From positions 6,158,001 to 6,222,000 of the forward strand of contig NZ_CP114909.1 of assembly GCF_027497355.1 (NCBI RefSeq): a DNA stretch of 64,000 nucleotides. The letters are read 5' to 3'. A program made the translations under genes and the position numbers. How positions within the stretch are numbered: position 1 is the first letter of the stretch; every line of letters starts with the position of its first letter. The stretch comes from Micromonospora sp. WMMA1947 (GTDB lineage Bacteria > Actinomycetota > Actinomycetes > Mycobacteriales > Micromonosporaceae). The notes under the pieces are model-generated. The model was not told the DNA's origin, ran no database searches, and worked only from the letters and a program-made list of their open reading frames with translations. This document shows, one piece after another, positions 35,458-44,553 of this stretch.

Positions 35458-37890
35458 GTGACCCAGTCAGTGCACCAGCGCATCGCCGAGGAACTCGGCG
35501 TCGCCGAACGGCAGGTGCGGGCGGCAGTCGAGCTGCTCGACGGCGGCGCCACAGTGCCGTTCATCGCCCGCTACCGCAAGGAGGCCACCGGCCTGCTCGA
35601 CGACGCGCAGCTGCGCACGCTGGAGGAGCGGCTGCGCTACCTGCGCGAGCTGGACGAGCGGCGCGCGGCGGTGCTGGAGTCGATCCGGAGCCAGGGCAAG
35701 CTCGACGAGGCGCTGGAGGCGCAGATCCTCGCCGCCGACTCCAAGTCCCGCCTGGAAGACATCTACCTGCCCTACAAGCCGAAGCGGCGCACCCGCGCGC
35801 AGATCGCCCGCGAGGCCGGGCTGGAGCCGCTCGCGGACACGCTCCTGGCCGACCCGGCGCAGGACCCGAAGACGGTCGCCGCCGGGTTCGCCGACCCGGA
35901 CAGGGGCGTCGCGGACGTCGCGGCCGCCCTGGACGGGGCGCGGGCCATCCTGATCGAGCGCTTCGCCGAGGACGCCGACCTGATCGGCACGCTGCGCGAG
36001 CAGATGTGGTCGCGGGGCCGGCTGGTCTCCCGGGTACGCGACGGCCAGGAGACCGCGGGCGCGAAGTTCGCCGACTACTTCGACTTCGCCGAGCCGTACC
36101 CGAAGCTGCCCTCGCACCGCATCCTCGCCATGTTCCGGGGCGAGAAGGAGGGCGTGCTGGAGCTGACCATGGACCCGGAGGCCGAGGGCGACGCCGACGC
36201 GGCGACCGGACCGAGCCGCTACGAGGCCGCCGTGGCCGGACGCTTCGGCATCAGCGACCAGGGACGGCCCGCCGACAAGTGGCTGGCCGACACGGTGCGC
36301 TGGGCCTGGCGTACCCGGATCCTCATCCACCTCGGCGCGGACCTGCGGATGCGGCTGTGGCAGGTGGCCGAGGAGGAGGCCGTGCGGGTCTTCGCCACCA
36401 ACCTGCGTGACCTGCTGCTGGCCGCACCGGCCGGGGCGCGGGCGACGATGGGCCTCGACCCGGGCCTGCGTACCGGGGTGAAGGTCGCGGTGGTCGACGC
36501 CACCGGCAAGGTGGTCGCCACCGACACGATCTACCCGCACGAGCCACGCCGGCAGTGGGACGCCTCGCTGCACACGCTCGCCACGCTCGCCGCCGCGCAC
36601 GGCGTCGAGCTGATCGCGATCGGCAACGGCACCGCCAGCCGGGAGACCGACAAGCTCGCCGGTGACCTGATCAAGCGGCACCCGGAGCTGAAGCTGACCA
36701 AGGTGGTGGTCTCCGAGGCCGGCGCGTCGGTCTACTCCGCCTCCGCGTACGCCTCGCAGGAGCTGCCCGGCCTGGACGTCTCGCTGCGCGGCGCGGTGTC
36801 GATCGCCCGCCGCCTCCAGGACCCGCTGGCCGAGCTGGTAAAGATCGACCCGCGGTCGATCGGGGTAGGGCAGTACCAGCACGACCTGTCCGAGGTGAAG
36901 CTGTCCCGCTCGCTCGACGCGGTGGTCGAGGACTGCGTCAACGCGGTCGGCGTGGACGTCAACACCGCCTCCGCGCCGCTGCTCACCCGGGTCTCCGGCA
37001 TCGGCGCCGGGCTGGCCGAGAACATCGTGCTGCACCGCGACGCCAACGGGCCGTTCCGCACCCGCGCCGAGCTGAAGAAGGTGCCGCGGCTCGGGCCGAA
37101 GGCGTTCGAGCAGTGCGCCGGCTTCCTGCGCATCCCCGGCGGCGACGACCCGCTCGACTCCTCCAGCGTGCACCCGGAGGCGTACCCGGTGGTGCGCCGC
37201 ATCCTCTCCTCCACCGGGCAGGACCTGCGCGGTCTGATCGGGAAGTCGGCCATCCTGCGCGGCCTGCGCGCGACCGACTTCGTCGACGAGACGTTCGGCC
37301 TGCCCACCGTCACCGACATCCTGGCCGAGCTGGAGAAGCCCGGCCGTGACCCGCGCCCGGAGTTCCGCACCGCGACGTTCGTCGAGGGCGTGGAGAGGAT
37401 CGGCGACCTGACGCCGGGCATGGTGCTGGAGGGCGTGGTGACGAACGTGGCCGCGTTCGGCGCGTTCGTCGACGTGGGCGTGCACCAGGACGGCCTGGTG
37501 CACGTCTCGGCCATGTCGCACACCTTCGTGAAGGATCCGCGCGACGTGGTGAAGTCCGGCGACGTGGTCAAGGTCCGGGTACTCGACGTGGACGTGCCCC
37601 GCAAGCGGATCTCGCTGACGCTGCGGCTGGACGACGAGGCGCCGGCCGGCGGTGGTCGCCCGGCGGGCGGCGACGGACGGCGGGACCGGGGCGGGCAGGG
37701 CGGCGCCGCTCCGCGGGCCGGCGGCCAGGGTCGCGGCCAGGGCCGGGGCGGGCAGGGCGGCGGTGGCCAGCGGGGTGACCGGGGCGCGTCGCGCGGCGGC
37801 CAGCAGCAGCGGCCGGGGCGCGGTGGCGGCGGTTCCGCCCCGCTCAACGACGCCATGGCCGAGGCGCTGCGCCGCGCCGGGCTGGCCTGA
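35458..37890 (+). CDS. tex: Tex-family RNA-binding transcription accessory protein with Gly/Arg-rich tail
   Basis: An 810-residue protein. The order is the Tex N-terminal helices ([20 protein letters not shown]), YqgF-like nuclease fold ([18 protein letters not shown]), helix-hairpin-helix pairs ([15 protein letters not shown]) and an S1 domain ([20 protein letters not shown]). After the S1 domain come about 65 residues of Gly/Arg/Gln-rich disordered sequence before a short helical end ([14 protein letters not shown]). That tail is longer and more RGG-like than in E. coli Tex (YhgF). GTG 35458 gives the family start; ATG 35422 is an in-frame alternative. A strong hairpin follows the stop by 11 bases. 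Confidence 0.92.
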   Translation: MTQSVHQRIAEELGVAERQVRAAVELLDGGATVPFIARYRKEATGLLDDAQLRTLEERLRYLRELDERRAAVLESIRSQGKLDEALEAQILAADSKSRLEDIYLPYKPKRRTRAQIAREAGLEPLADTLLADPAQDPKTVAAGFADPDRGVADVAAALDGARAILIERFAEDADLIGTLREQMWSRGRLVSRVRDGQETAGAKFADYFDFAEPYPKLPSHRILAMFRGEKEGVLELTMDPEAEGDADAATGPSRYEAAVAGRFGISDQGRPADKWLADTVRWAWRTRILIHLGADLRMRLWQVAEEEAVRVFATNLRDLLLAAPAGARATMGLDPGLRTGVKVAVVDATGKVVATDTIYPHEPRRQWDASLHTLATLAAAHGVELIAIGNGTASRETDKLAGDLIKRHPELKLTKVVVSEAGASVYSASAYASQELPGLDVSLRGAVSIARRLQDPLAELVKIDPRSIGVGQYQHDLSEVKLSRSLDAVVEDCVNAVGVDVNTASAPLLTRVSGIGAGLAENIVLHRDANGPFRTRAELKKVPRLGPKAFEQCAGFLRIPGGDDPLDSSSVHPEAYPVVRRILSSTGQDLRGLIGKSAILRGLRATDFVDETFGLPTVTDILAELEKPGRDPRPEFRTATFVEGVERIGDLTPGMVLEGVVTNVAAFGAFVDVGVHQDGLVHVSAMSHTFVKDPRDVVKSGDVVKVRVLDVDVPRKRISLTLRLDDEAPAGGGRPAGGDGRRDRGGQGGAAPRAGGQGRGQGRGGQGGGGQRGDRGASRGGQQQRPGRGGGGSAPLNDAMAEALRRAGLA

Positions 37891-37901
37891 TCTCCCGGGG
37901 T

Positions 37902-37935
37902 GCGCTGCCGAGCTGACGACTCAGCTCGGCAGCGC
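37902..37935 (+). terminator. Terminator hairpin after tex
   Basis: GCGCTGCCGAGCTGA (37902-37916) and its exact complement (37921-37935) form a 15-bp perfect stem closed by a CGAC loop, directly after the tex stop. Confidence 0.75.
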
Positions 37936-37954
37936 GCCGTGCGCGCGGCGCGCG

Positions 37955-37967
37955 TACCCTCGCGGTC
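37955..37967 (+). promoter_or_regulatory. -10 box for a leaderless small gene
   Basis: TACCCT (37955-37960) fits TANNNT and ends 7 bases before GTG 37968. It lies just after the tex terminator, so the following gene has its own promoter. Confidence 0.42.
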
Positions 37968-38402
37968 GTGGGTGGCGAGGACGACGAGCGGTGGCGGGAA
38001 CGACGACGCCACGCGGTGCGGGCGCACGCGGAGGCCGCTGATCGGGAACGCGCCGCGGAGCAGGCGGAGGCCGCGGAGCTGGTGGCCCGGTTCGCCGCCG
38101 AGGCGCTGCGGCGCGGGCTGCGCACCGACCGGCTGACCGCGACCGGCCACGACGGGCGCGGGCGTTACCGCACACGACTGACCGGGTGGTACGTGGACCG
38201 GGCGCACAGCCGCGCGGTGGACACCGACGGGTGCTTCTACCTGCTCACCGTGACGCCCGGTCTGCGCGCGCGGCTGTTCGGGGCCGACCCGCGGCCCAGC
38301 GCACCGCCGCTGGTGGTCGGCCGGGGCGGTCGCGACGGCGAGTCGGTGCCGCTGGCGGCGCTGCTCAGCCGGCGTCTCGACGCGGGCGACGACTGGCGCT
38401 GA
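37968..38402 (+). CDS. Small charged protein of unknown function
   Basis: A 144-residue protein that I do not recognise. The first 50 residues are rich in Arg, Glu and Ala and look like a single amphipathic helix. The middle has a beta-like run (GRYRTRLTGWYVDRAHSRAV, then GCFYLLTVTPG) ending in PPLVVGRGGRDGESVPLAALLSRRL. There is no signal peptide or membrane segment. Codon use is normal for the region (strong third-position G/C), and a promoter-like TACCCT precedes the start, so it is probably real. Its last 38 bases overlap the end of the convergent DUF389 gene. Confidence 0.62.
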   Translation: MGGEDDERWRERRRHAVRAHAEAADRERAAEQAEAAELVARFAAEALRRGLRTDRLTATGHDGRGRYRTRLTGWYVDRAHSRAVDTDGCFYLLTVTPGLRARLFGADPRPSAPPLVVGRGGRDGESVPLAALLSRRLDAGDDWR

Positions 38403-39378
38403 GGGCGGCGGCCGGCCGCTGATCGGCCCGCTGCCGCGGCACCGGACGCGCGGCGCGCCGGGCGACGTGCCGCCACCAGCACAGCTGCACCACGAGCGTG
38501 AGCAGCCCGGCGAGCACGATCGCGGCCAGGTTGATCACCAGTTGGAGGGCCGAGCCGGCCGCCTCGTGCCACACGCCGTACGCGGACGCCACGGCCACGT
38601 TCGCCGCCGCCGGCACGGTGGTCACCGAGATCAGCACGCCCACGAGCGAGCCGGACTTCTTCGACGTCAGCGACAGCATGCCGGCGATGCCGGCGAGCAG
38701 GCCCACCACCCAGGACAACGCGTCCGGGCGCCAGATGAAGTCGGTCATCGGCCGCTCGGCCAGCAGCATGTCCCGGCCGACCAGGCCCGCTGCGGTGAGC
38801 GCCCAGGTGCTCAGCACTGTCGCCGCCATGGCGACCAGGAAGCCGACGGTCAGGGCCTGCACCGAGCGGCCTGCCACGCGCGGCTGCCGGCGCAGCAGCG
38901 CCACGCAGAGCGCGGCGAGCGGACCGAACTCGGGGCCGACCACCATCGCGCCGACGATCAGGATCGGCTGGTCCAGCAGCACGCCGATGCCGGCGATCAT
39001 GGTGGCCACCACGATCAGGGCGAGGAACGTGCCGGTGAGCACCGTCTGCTCGCCGGTCTTCGCGGCGATCTCGTCCCAGACCACGGCGTCCTCGCCGTGC
39101 CCCGGCGCCTCCTCGGCGGCCCGGTCGGCCGCCTCGGACAGCGTCAGCTCCACGTCGTCGGCCGCGATCGCCCCGTGCGCCTCGACACCCAGTTCCTGGA
39201 GCCGGCTCAGCACGCCGTCGGCGCTCTCCCGGACGACGTCGCAGGTGACGTAGTCACCGGCGGGCTGGCGGGCGGCCCCGGGCAGCACCACGAGGTGCGT
39301 GACGCCGGGATCGGCGGCCAGCAGGTCCACGACCGCCGACGACTGGTCACTCGGCGCGATCACCCTCAGGTGCAGCAC
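38365..39378 (-). CDS. DUF389 integral membrane protein
   Basis: A 337-residue membrane protein. A soluble N-terminal domain of about 110 residues (VLHLRVIAPSDQSSAVVDLL, then GVTHLVVLPGAA) is followed by six or so transmembrane segments. The DUF389 core is visible in ILIVGAMVVGPEFGPLAALCVAL and SGSLVGVLISVTTVPAAANVAVA. Function of the family is not established. GTG 39378 is chosen because AGGAG stands exactly six bases upstream; the frame continues to 39480 but that extension is poor in conserved features. The C-terminal tail is Arg-rich. It is convergent with, and overlaps by 38 bp, the small gene at 37968-38402. Confidence 0.85.
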   Translation of the reverse strand: MLHLRVIAPSDQSSAVVDLLAADPGVTHLVVLPGAARQPAGDYVTCDVVRESADGVLSRLQELGVEAHGAIAADDVELTLSEAADRAAEEAPGHGEDAVVWDEIAAKTGEQTVLTGTFLALIVVATMIAGIGVLLDQPILIVGAMVVGPEFGPLAALCVALLRRQPRVAGRSVQALTVGFLVAMAATVLSTWALTAAGLVGRDMLLAERPMTDFIWRPDALSWVVGLLAGIAGMLSLTSKKSGSLVGVLISVTTVPAAANVAVASAYGVWHEAAGSALQLVINLAAIVLAGLLTLVVQLCWWRHVARRAARPVPRQRADQRPAAALSASRRPRRDAG

Positions 39379-39559
39379 TCGGGGCTCCTGGCTCGTCGAT
39401 TCCTGTGCGGGGCCGCCGAACTCTACTCGGTCGCGGCCCGATCGTGTGCTTTTCGGCACGAACCCGGCGTACGCCATCACCCCTCGGCAGGTCGTCCGTT
39501 TTACCGTCCGTGACCCTTCGATGCCACGACTGTGATCCCACTGCGGGGACGGAGGCTCG

Positions 39560-40690
39560 ATGACCGGCCGAATCTACCTGTCGCCGCCCGATGTCGGGCC
39601 CCTGGAGGAGTCCTACGTGCTCCGCGCGATCCGCTCGGGCTGGGTCGCGCCGCTCGGCCCCGAGGTGGAGGCGTTCGAGCGGGAGGTCGCGCAGCGAGTC
39701 GGGGCGGCTCACGCGCTGGCCCTGAACTCCGGTACGTCCGCGCTGCACCTGGCCCTGCTCGCCCTGGGGGCCGGGCCGGGAAGCGTGGTGGCGGCACCGA
39801 CCATGACCTTCGCGGCGACCGCGAACGCCGCCGTCTACACCGGCGCCGAACCGGTCTTCGTCGACTGCGACCCGGCGACCGGCAACATGGACGTGACAGC
39901 GCTCGCCGAGATGCTCGACCGGCTGGGCCGGTCCGGCGAGAAGGTCGCCGCGGTGCTGATCGCGGACATGTTCGGCACCTGCGCCGACTACGACGAACTG
40001 CTGCCGGTGTGCGAGGCGGCGGGAGTGCCGGTCGTCGAGGACGCCGCGCAGGCGCTGGGCGCGACCTACCGCGGGCGTCCGGCCGCCTCCTTCGGGCGGC
40101 TCAACGCGCTGTCCTTCAACGGAAACAAGATCATCACAACCTCCGGCGGAGGGATGCTGCTCTCCGACGACGAGGCGTTGCTCGCCCGCTGCCGACACCT
40201 GGCGACCCAGGCACGCGAACCCGTGCCGCACTACGAACACGTCGACGTGGGTTACAACTACCGGCTCAGCAACCTGCTCGCCGCCCTGGGGCGGGCACAG
40301 CTGCACCGGCTGGACGGGATGATGCGGCGCCGCCGGCTGCTCCGCGAGCGCTACGCCAAGCTGTTCTCCGGCGTTCCCGGCGTCCGGCTGCTCGGCGACG
40401 GGGACGAGGGCTCGAACTGCTGGCTGACCAGCATCGTGGTCGACCCCGAGCGGACCGGCTGGCCGGCGGCGGACCTCGGGGCGCACCTGGCCGCGCGCGA
40501 CATCGAGACCCGGCACGTGTGGAAGCCGATGCACCGGCAGCCGGTCTTCGCCGGGTGCCGGTCGGTCGTCACGGGCGCCGCGGACCGGCTGTTCGCCCAG
40601 GGTCTCACCCTGCCCAGCGGTTCCGCACTGGACGACGACCGGGCGGCGCGGGTCATCGGTGCCGTCGAGCAGTTCCTGGACGCCCGGTGA
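39560..40690 (+). CDS. DegT/DnrJ/EryC1 aminotransferase (PglE-like)
   Basis: A 376-residue PLP enzyme. Lys190 in SFNGNKIITTSGGG is the cofactor lysine. NSGTSALHLAL, EDAAQALGA and the late YNYRLSNLLAALGRAQL are family blocks. It would aminate a nucleotide-bound 4-keto sugar. Together with the PglD-type acetyltransferase (31576-32220) and PglC-type transferase (30878-31579) it could make and load a bacillosamine-type sugar; the needed 4,6-dehydratase (PglF) is not in the window. GGAGG precedes the ATG. The stop overlaps the next glycosyltransferase start (GTGA). Confidence 0.9.
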   Translation: MTGRIYLSPPDVGPLEESYVLRAIRSGWVAPLGPEVEAFEREVAQRVGAAHALALNSGTSALHLALLALGAGPGSVVAAPTMTFAATANAAVYTGAEPVFVDCDPATGNMDVTALAEMLDRLGRSGEKVAAVLIADMFGTCADYDELLPVCEAAGVPVVEDAAQALGATYRGRPAASFGRLNALSFNGNKIITTSGGGMLLSDDEALLARCRHLATQAREPVPHYEHVDVGYNYRLSNLLAALGRAQLHRLDGMMRRRRLLRERYAKLFSGVPGVRLLGDGDEGSNCWLTSIVVDPERTGWPAADLGAHLAARDIETRHVWKPMHRQPVFAGCRSVVTGAADRLFAQGLTLPSGSALDDDRAARVIGAVEQFLDAR

Positions 40691-41895
40691 CGGCCGGCGC
40701 GGGCGCGCGTCCGCTGCGGATCGTCGTCCTGCTGAAGACGGACCAGGGCGGGCTCTGGGTCCTCCCCCAGGTCGAGGAACTGCGCCGCCGCGGGCACCAG
40801 GTCGTCGCGGTCCTGCCGCGCGCCACCGGACGCCTGACCGGCGAACTCCGGCAGCGAGGCGTCGAGGTGCACGACTCGCCGTTCGACTTCCGCTTCCGGC
40901 CGCGCCCGTCGACGCTGCGGGACCTGTGGCGGCTCCGCCGCCTGATCAGCCGGCTCCGCCCGGACGTCCTCAAGTACCACCTGTACGCGTCCGCGCTCGC
41001 CGCCCGCTTCGCGAGCCTGCGCCTGCCGCTGCGTCGCGTCCACATGGTGGCCGGGCCGCTCTACCTGGAGTCTCCGCTGATCAAGGTCGTCGAGCGGGCG
41101 TTGTGGCGGCTCGACCACGTCACCATCTGCGGCACCGGCCACACCTCCGGTCTCTACGGCGCGCTCGGGTGTCCCGCGCCCCGGCGCCCGGTCGTCACCT
41201 ACGGCGCCAGGGCCGCGCACTTCGCCGAACTCGAGGGCGCGGCCGGCCGGCGAGAGGTGCGCGCCAAGGCGCGCGCCGAACTCGGCATCGAGGAGGACGC
41301 TTTCGTCGTCATCATGGTCGCCTACGTCTATCCGCCGCGCCGACTGGTCCACCAGGGCCGCGGCATCAAGGGCCACGACGTGCTGCTGGCGGCCTGGCGG
41401 GAGTTCCGCGCCGACCACCCGGACGCCCGGCTGCTCCTGGTGGGCGCCGGCTTCTCCCCGGCCGGAGAGACACACCGGCGCGAGCTGATCCGGCGCTTCG
41501 AGGTCGACCGGGATCCGAGCGTGACGTGGTTGACGTCGGTGTCGGACGTGCGGGACTGCTACCGCGCCGCCGACCTGAGCGTCAGTCCCTCCCTCTCCGA
41601 GGGGCACGGCGCGGCCTGCGAGGCGGGAGCCTCCGGGGTGCCCAGCGTCGTCAGCGACGCGGGCGGCCTGCCCGAGACCGTCGACGAGACGACCGGGTGG
41701 GTGGTGCCGCGCAACGACGTGCCGACGCTGGTCGCCGCGCTGCGCAACGCCCATCGGGAGTTCACCGACGGCCGGCTCCGTCTGCGCGGTGAGCGGGCCC
41801 AGCAGTTCGCCCTGCGGCACTTCGACGACACGGTGGCCGCCGCCGCCGTGGCCGACGTGGTGGAGGCCACCTGCCGGACCGGCGGGAGATCCTGA
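40687..41895 (+). CDS. Glycosyltransferase, family 4 type (first of a pair)
   Basis: A 402-residue GT-B glycosyltransferase. The N-terminal half starts RIVVLLKTDQGGLWVLPQVE. The C-terminal donor half has GIKGHDVLLAAWREF, DARLLLVGAGF and the closing CYRAADLSVSPSLSEGHGAACEAGASGVPSVVSDAGGLPE pattern of GT4 enzymes. The GTG start overlaps the aminotransferase stop and its own stop overlaps the next ATG (TGATG), so three genes are translated as a coupled set. Donor and acceptor are unknown; a surface glycan built on the amino sugar is likely. Confidence 0.87.
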   Translation: MTAGAGARPLRIVVLLKTDQGGLWVLPQVEELRRRGHQVVAVLPRATGRLTGELRQRGVEVHDSPFDFRFRPRPSTLRDLWRLRRLISRLRPDVLKYHLYASALAARFASLRLPLRRVHMVAGPLYLESPLIKVVERALWRLDHVTICGTGHTSGLYGALGCPAPRRPVVTYGARAAHFAELEGAAGRREVRAKARAELGIEEDAFVVIMVAYVYPPRRLVHQGRGIKGHDVLLAAWREFRADHPDARLLLVGAGFSPAGETHRRELIRRFEVDRDPSVTWLTSVSDVRDCYRAADLSVSPSLSEGHGAACEAGASGVPSVVSDAGGLPETVDETTGWVVPRNDVPTLVAALRNAHREFTDGRLRLRGERAQQFALRHFDDTVAAAAVADVVEATCRTGGRS

Positions 41896-43115
41896 TGCGG
41901 GTCGTGGTGACGTCGGAGTCGCGCTTCAGCCGGACTCCGGACGGTGCGGTGTGGGTGGAGGCCGGCCCCGACCACACGATCTGGCGGCGGTACCTGGTCG
42001 CCTTCGACCGCGTCCGCGTCGCCGCCCGGGTCCGGGACGTCGCGCAGCGGCCGGCGGCCGCCTCCCGGGTCGACGGAGACGGCGTCGAGGTCTGGGCGCT
42101 GCCGTACTACGTCGGGCCACGGGGCTACCTGCTCGGGCGGCGGACGCTCGCCGAAGCGGTGACCGCCGCCGCGGAGCCTCGGGACGCCGTGGTGCTCCGG
42201 GTGCCGTCGCCGATCGGCGCGCTTCTGGCCCGGGCGCGCAGCCGGGCCCGCCTCCCGTACGCGCTCGAGGTGATCGGCGATCCGTACGACGTGCTCGCCC
42301 CGGGGGTCGTCCGGCATCCGCTGCGGCCCGTGCTGCGGACGCTGTCCACCCGCACGCTGCGCAGGCAGTGCCGGGAAGCCGCCGCGGTGGCGTACGAGAC
42401 GGAACGGCGCCTGCAACTGCGGTACCCGACGCTGCCGACCACGCCGACGGCGGGCATCTCCAGCGTCGATCTGCCACCCGCGGCGTTCGTCCCGCACGCC
42501 CGGCCGCTCCGGCAACCGCCGGCGGTGCCGACGCTGGTGTCGGTCGGCTCGCTCGAACAGCTCTACAAGGGCATCGACACGCTCATCTCGGCGCTGGCGC
42601 TGATGCCCGCCGACGGGCCGCGGGCCCGGCTCGTGCACGTCGGCGTGGGTGCCTACCGGCCCCACCTGGAGCAGTTGGCCGCCCGGTCGGGCGTGGCCGG
42701 CCGGGTGAGCTTCACCGGCCCTCTCCCCGACGCCGAGGCGGTCCGCCGGACGCTGGACTCGGCGGACCTGTTCGTGATGCCGTCGCGCACCGAAGGTCTG
42801 CCCCGGGCGCTCATCGAGGCGATGGCCAGGGCGCTCCCGGCCGTGGGTTCGACCGCCGGCGGCATCCCGGAGCTGCTCGAACCGGACTGCCTGGTGCCGC
42901 CCGACGACCCGGCCGCCCTCGCCGCCACCGTCACCGCGATGCTCGCCGCCCCGGACCGGCTGGCGGCGGCCTCGGCCCGCAACCTCGGCCGGGCCCGTGA
43001 CTTCTCCGCCGAAACGCTCGACGCCCGCCGGGCGTGGTTCTACCGGACCGTCGCCGAGGTCGCCGCCGGCCGGCCGGACCGGCGGTCACCGGTCGCCCTG
43101 CGGTCCGGACGCTGA
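41895..43115 (+). CDS. Glycosyltransferase, family 4 type (second of a pair)
   Basis: A 406-residue GT-B glycosyltransferase. MRVVVTSESRFSRTPDGAVW opens the acceptor half. The donor half shows LVSVGSLEQLYKGIDTLISA and ADLFVMPSRTEGLPRALIEAMARALPAVGSTAGGIPELL, with the E-x7-E type motif of the GT4 family. It is the last gene of the aminotransferase operon. A 15-bp perfect hairpin begins five bases after its stop. Substrates are unknown. Confidence 0.88.
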   Translation: MRVVVTSESRFSRTPDGAVWVEAGPDHTIWRRYLVAFDRVRVAARVRDVAQRPAAASRVDGDGVEVWALPYYVGPRGYLLGRRTLAEAVTAAAEPRDAVVLRVPSPIGALLARARSRARLPYALEVIGDPYDVLAPGVVRHPLRPVLRTLSTRTLRRQCREAAAVAYETERRLQLRYPTLPTTPTAGISSVDLPPAAFVPHARPLRQPPAVPTLVSVGSLEQLYKGIDTLISALALMPADGPRARLVHVGVGAYRPHLEQLAARSGVAGRVSFTGPLPDAEAVRRTLDSADLFVMPSRTEGLPRALIEAMARALPAVGSTAGGIPELLEPDCLVPPDDPAALAATVTAMLAAPDRLAAASARNLGRARDFSAETLDARRAWFYRTVAEVAAGRPDRRSPVALRSGR

Positions 43116-43120
43116 CGTAC

Positions 43121-43153
43121 GGCGCCGGCGCACCTCCGAGGTGCGCCGGCGCC
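43121..43153 (+). terminator. Terminator hairpin after the aminotransferase/glycosyltransferase operon
   Basis: GGCGCCGGCGCACCT (43121-43135) pairs with 43139-43153 over 15 bp with a CCG loop. It lies between convergent operons and may serve both. Confidence 0.75.
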
Positions 43154-43169
43154 CTGCGGCCGGGACCGC

Positions 43170-44519
43170 TCAGTGCACGGGGTGTCCCGGACGCACGTCC
43201 CCTCGGGTCACGCCTCGGAGGATGTCGAGGTAGCGGCCGAGCTGGTCCTCCCGGAACAGTCCGTCGAGCGCGGTCGCCGGCACCGCCGGCACCCGTCCGG
43301 TCCGGTCCTTCACGGCCAGCCACTCCCGCAACCGGGCCGCGATCGCGGCCGGATCGTTCGCCACGACACCCGCGCCGCGATCACGCAGCAGGCGTGCGGC
43401 CACGCCGTCCGCGAAGCCGAGCAGGAGGACGGGACGGCGGGCCTGGAGGTAGTCGAAGATCTTGCCGGTCATCGTGCCGGCGTCCCGGGGGTCGTTCCAC
43501 ATGAGCAGCACGAGCGCGTCCGCGTCCGCCTGGATCCGCCACGACTTCTCCGGCGAGACCTGGCCGAGAAGGGTGACGGAGTCGGTCACGCCGGCTCGTT
43601 CGGCGGCGGCGCGGACGATGCCGTGGTCCTCCCCCGCGAAGATCACATGCACCTTCGCGGCGTCCGGCCCGAGCAGGGCGATCGCGTCGAGGAGAGGACC
43701 GGGGTCACGCTTGCCCGGATAGATGTAACCGGTGTGCGCGAGCGTGAGTGTGCCGGACGGCACCTCGACACCGGCCGGGGTCGCGGGTGCGGGCCGGCGG
43801 TCGATGCCGTTCATGACCACGTGCGTCCGGACCCCGAACGTGCGGCGGATCGTCTCGGCCAGCGGCTCCGAGATCGTCACGCACGCCGCCACGGTACGCA
43901 GCACCCGGCGTTCCAGCCGCTCGTCGACAGCCCGGCGCAGCGGCGTCCGTACCCAGTGGTCGTTGCCGACGGACCACAGATCCCGGTAGTCGGCGACCCA
44001 GGGCACCCGGAACCGCCGGGCGAGCGTCGCGGCCACGACGAACCCGGAGAAGGGCGGGCCGGACACGAGGATGACGTCCGGGCGCCAGCCCGCCGCGAAC
44101 CTGTCGAACTCGCGCACCGGCGGCCGGATCCAGTTGAGCTGTGGGTCCGGCAGCAACAGCTCCATGCCGGCCCTGACCAGCAGCCGTCGGGCACCCGCGC
44201 GGGTCCGGCCGAGGCGGGAACGCACGGGTGCCGGGCCGCCCGCCGCCGAGCCGTGCCCGCTGCCGCCGGGCCGGGGAAGACGCGGTGCCGGTGCGATCCG
44301 GATCAGCCGGTCCTCGGGCACCGGGACGGGAGCTCCGCCCTGGTCCGCGCCGACGGCGGTGAGTACCCGGACGTCCCACCCCTGTCGCGCCGCGTACGCC
44401 GCGAGGGCGGCGGGCCGGCGGGCACCGACGGTCTCCGCCGGCGGGAAGTGGTACGAGACGATGAGCAGGCGCGGAGCCGGCTCCGGGTGCGGGTCGTTCG
44501 TCATAGCGGGGTCAACCAT
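43170..44519 (-). CDS. Glycosyltransferase, family 4 type, last gene of the leftward polysaccharide operon
   Basis: A 449-residue GT-B protein of the WbuB/WbnK-like kind. LLIVSYHFPPAETVGARRPA begins the acceptor half, then VSGPPFSGFVVAATLARRF and PWVADYRDLWSVGND. The donor half has AHTGYIYPGKRDPGPLLDAI and FDYLQARRPVLLLG. The start is uncertain: ATG 44519 directly follows GGAAGGA, while ATG 44504 lacks a ribosome-binding site but is closer to the domain start. It lies 34 bp after the flippase gene. Confidence 0.85.
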   Translation of the reverse strand: MVDPAMTNDPHPEPAPRLLIVSYHFPPAETVGARRPAALAAYAARQGWDVRVLTAVGADQGGAPVPVPEDRLIRIAPAPRLPRPGGSGHGSAAGGPAPVRSRLGRTRAGARRLLVRAGMELLLPDPQLNWIRPPVREFDRFAAGWRPDVILVSGPPFSGFVVAATLARRFRVPWVADYRDLWSVGNDHWVRTPLRRAVDERLERRVLRTVAACVTISEPLAETIRRTFGVRTHVVMNGIDRRPAPATPAGVEVPSGTLTLAHTGYIYPGKRDPGPLLDAIALLGPDAAKVHVIFAGEDHGIVRAAAERAGVTDSVTLLGQVSPEKSWRIQADADALVLLMWNDPRDAGTMTGKIFDYLQARRPVLLLGFADGVAARLLRDRGAGVVANDPAAIAARLREWLAVKDRTGRVPAVPATALDGLFREDQLGRYLDILRGVTRGDVRPGHPVH

Positions 44520-44553
44520 TCCTTCCGGTACACGGACATGACGACGAGGAGCC

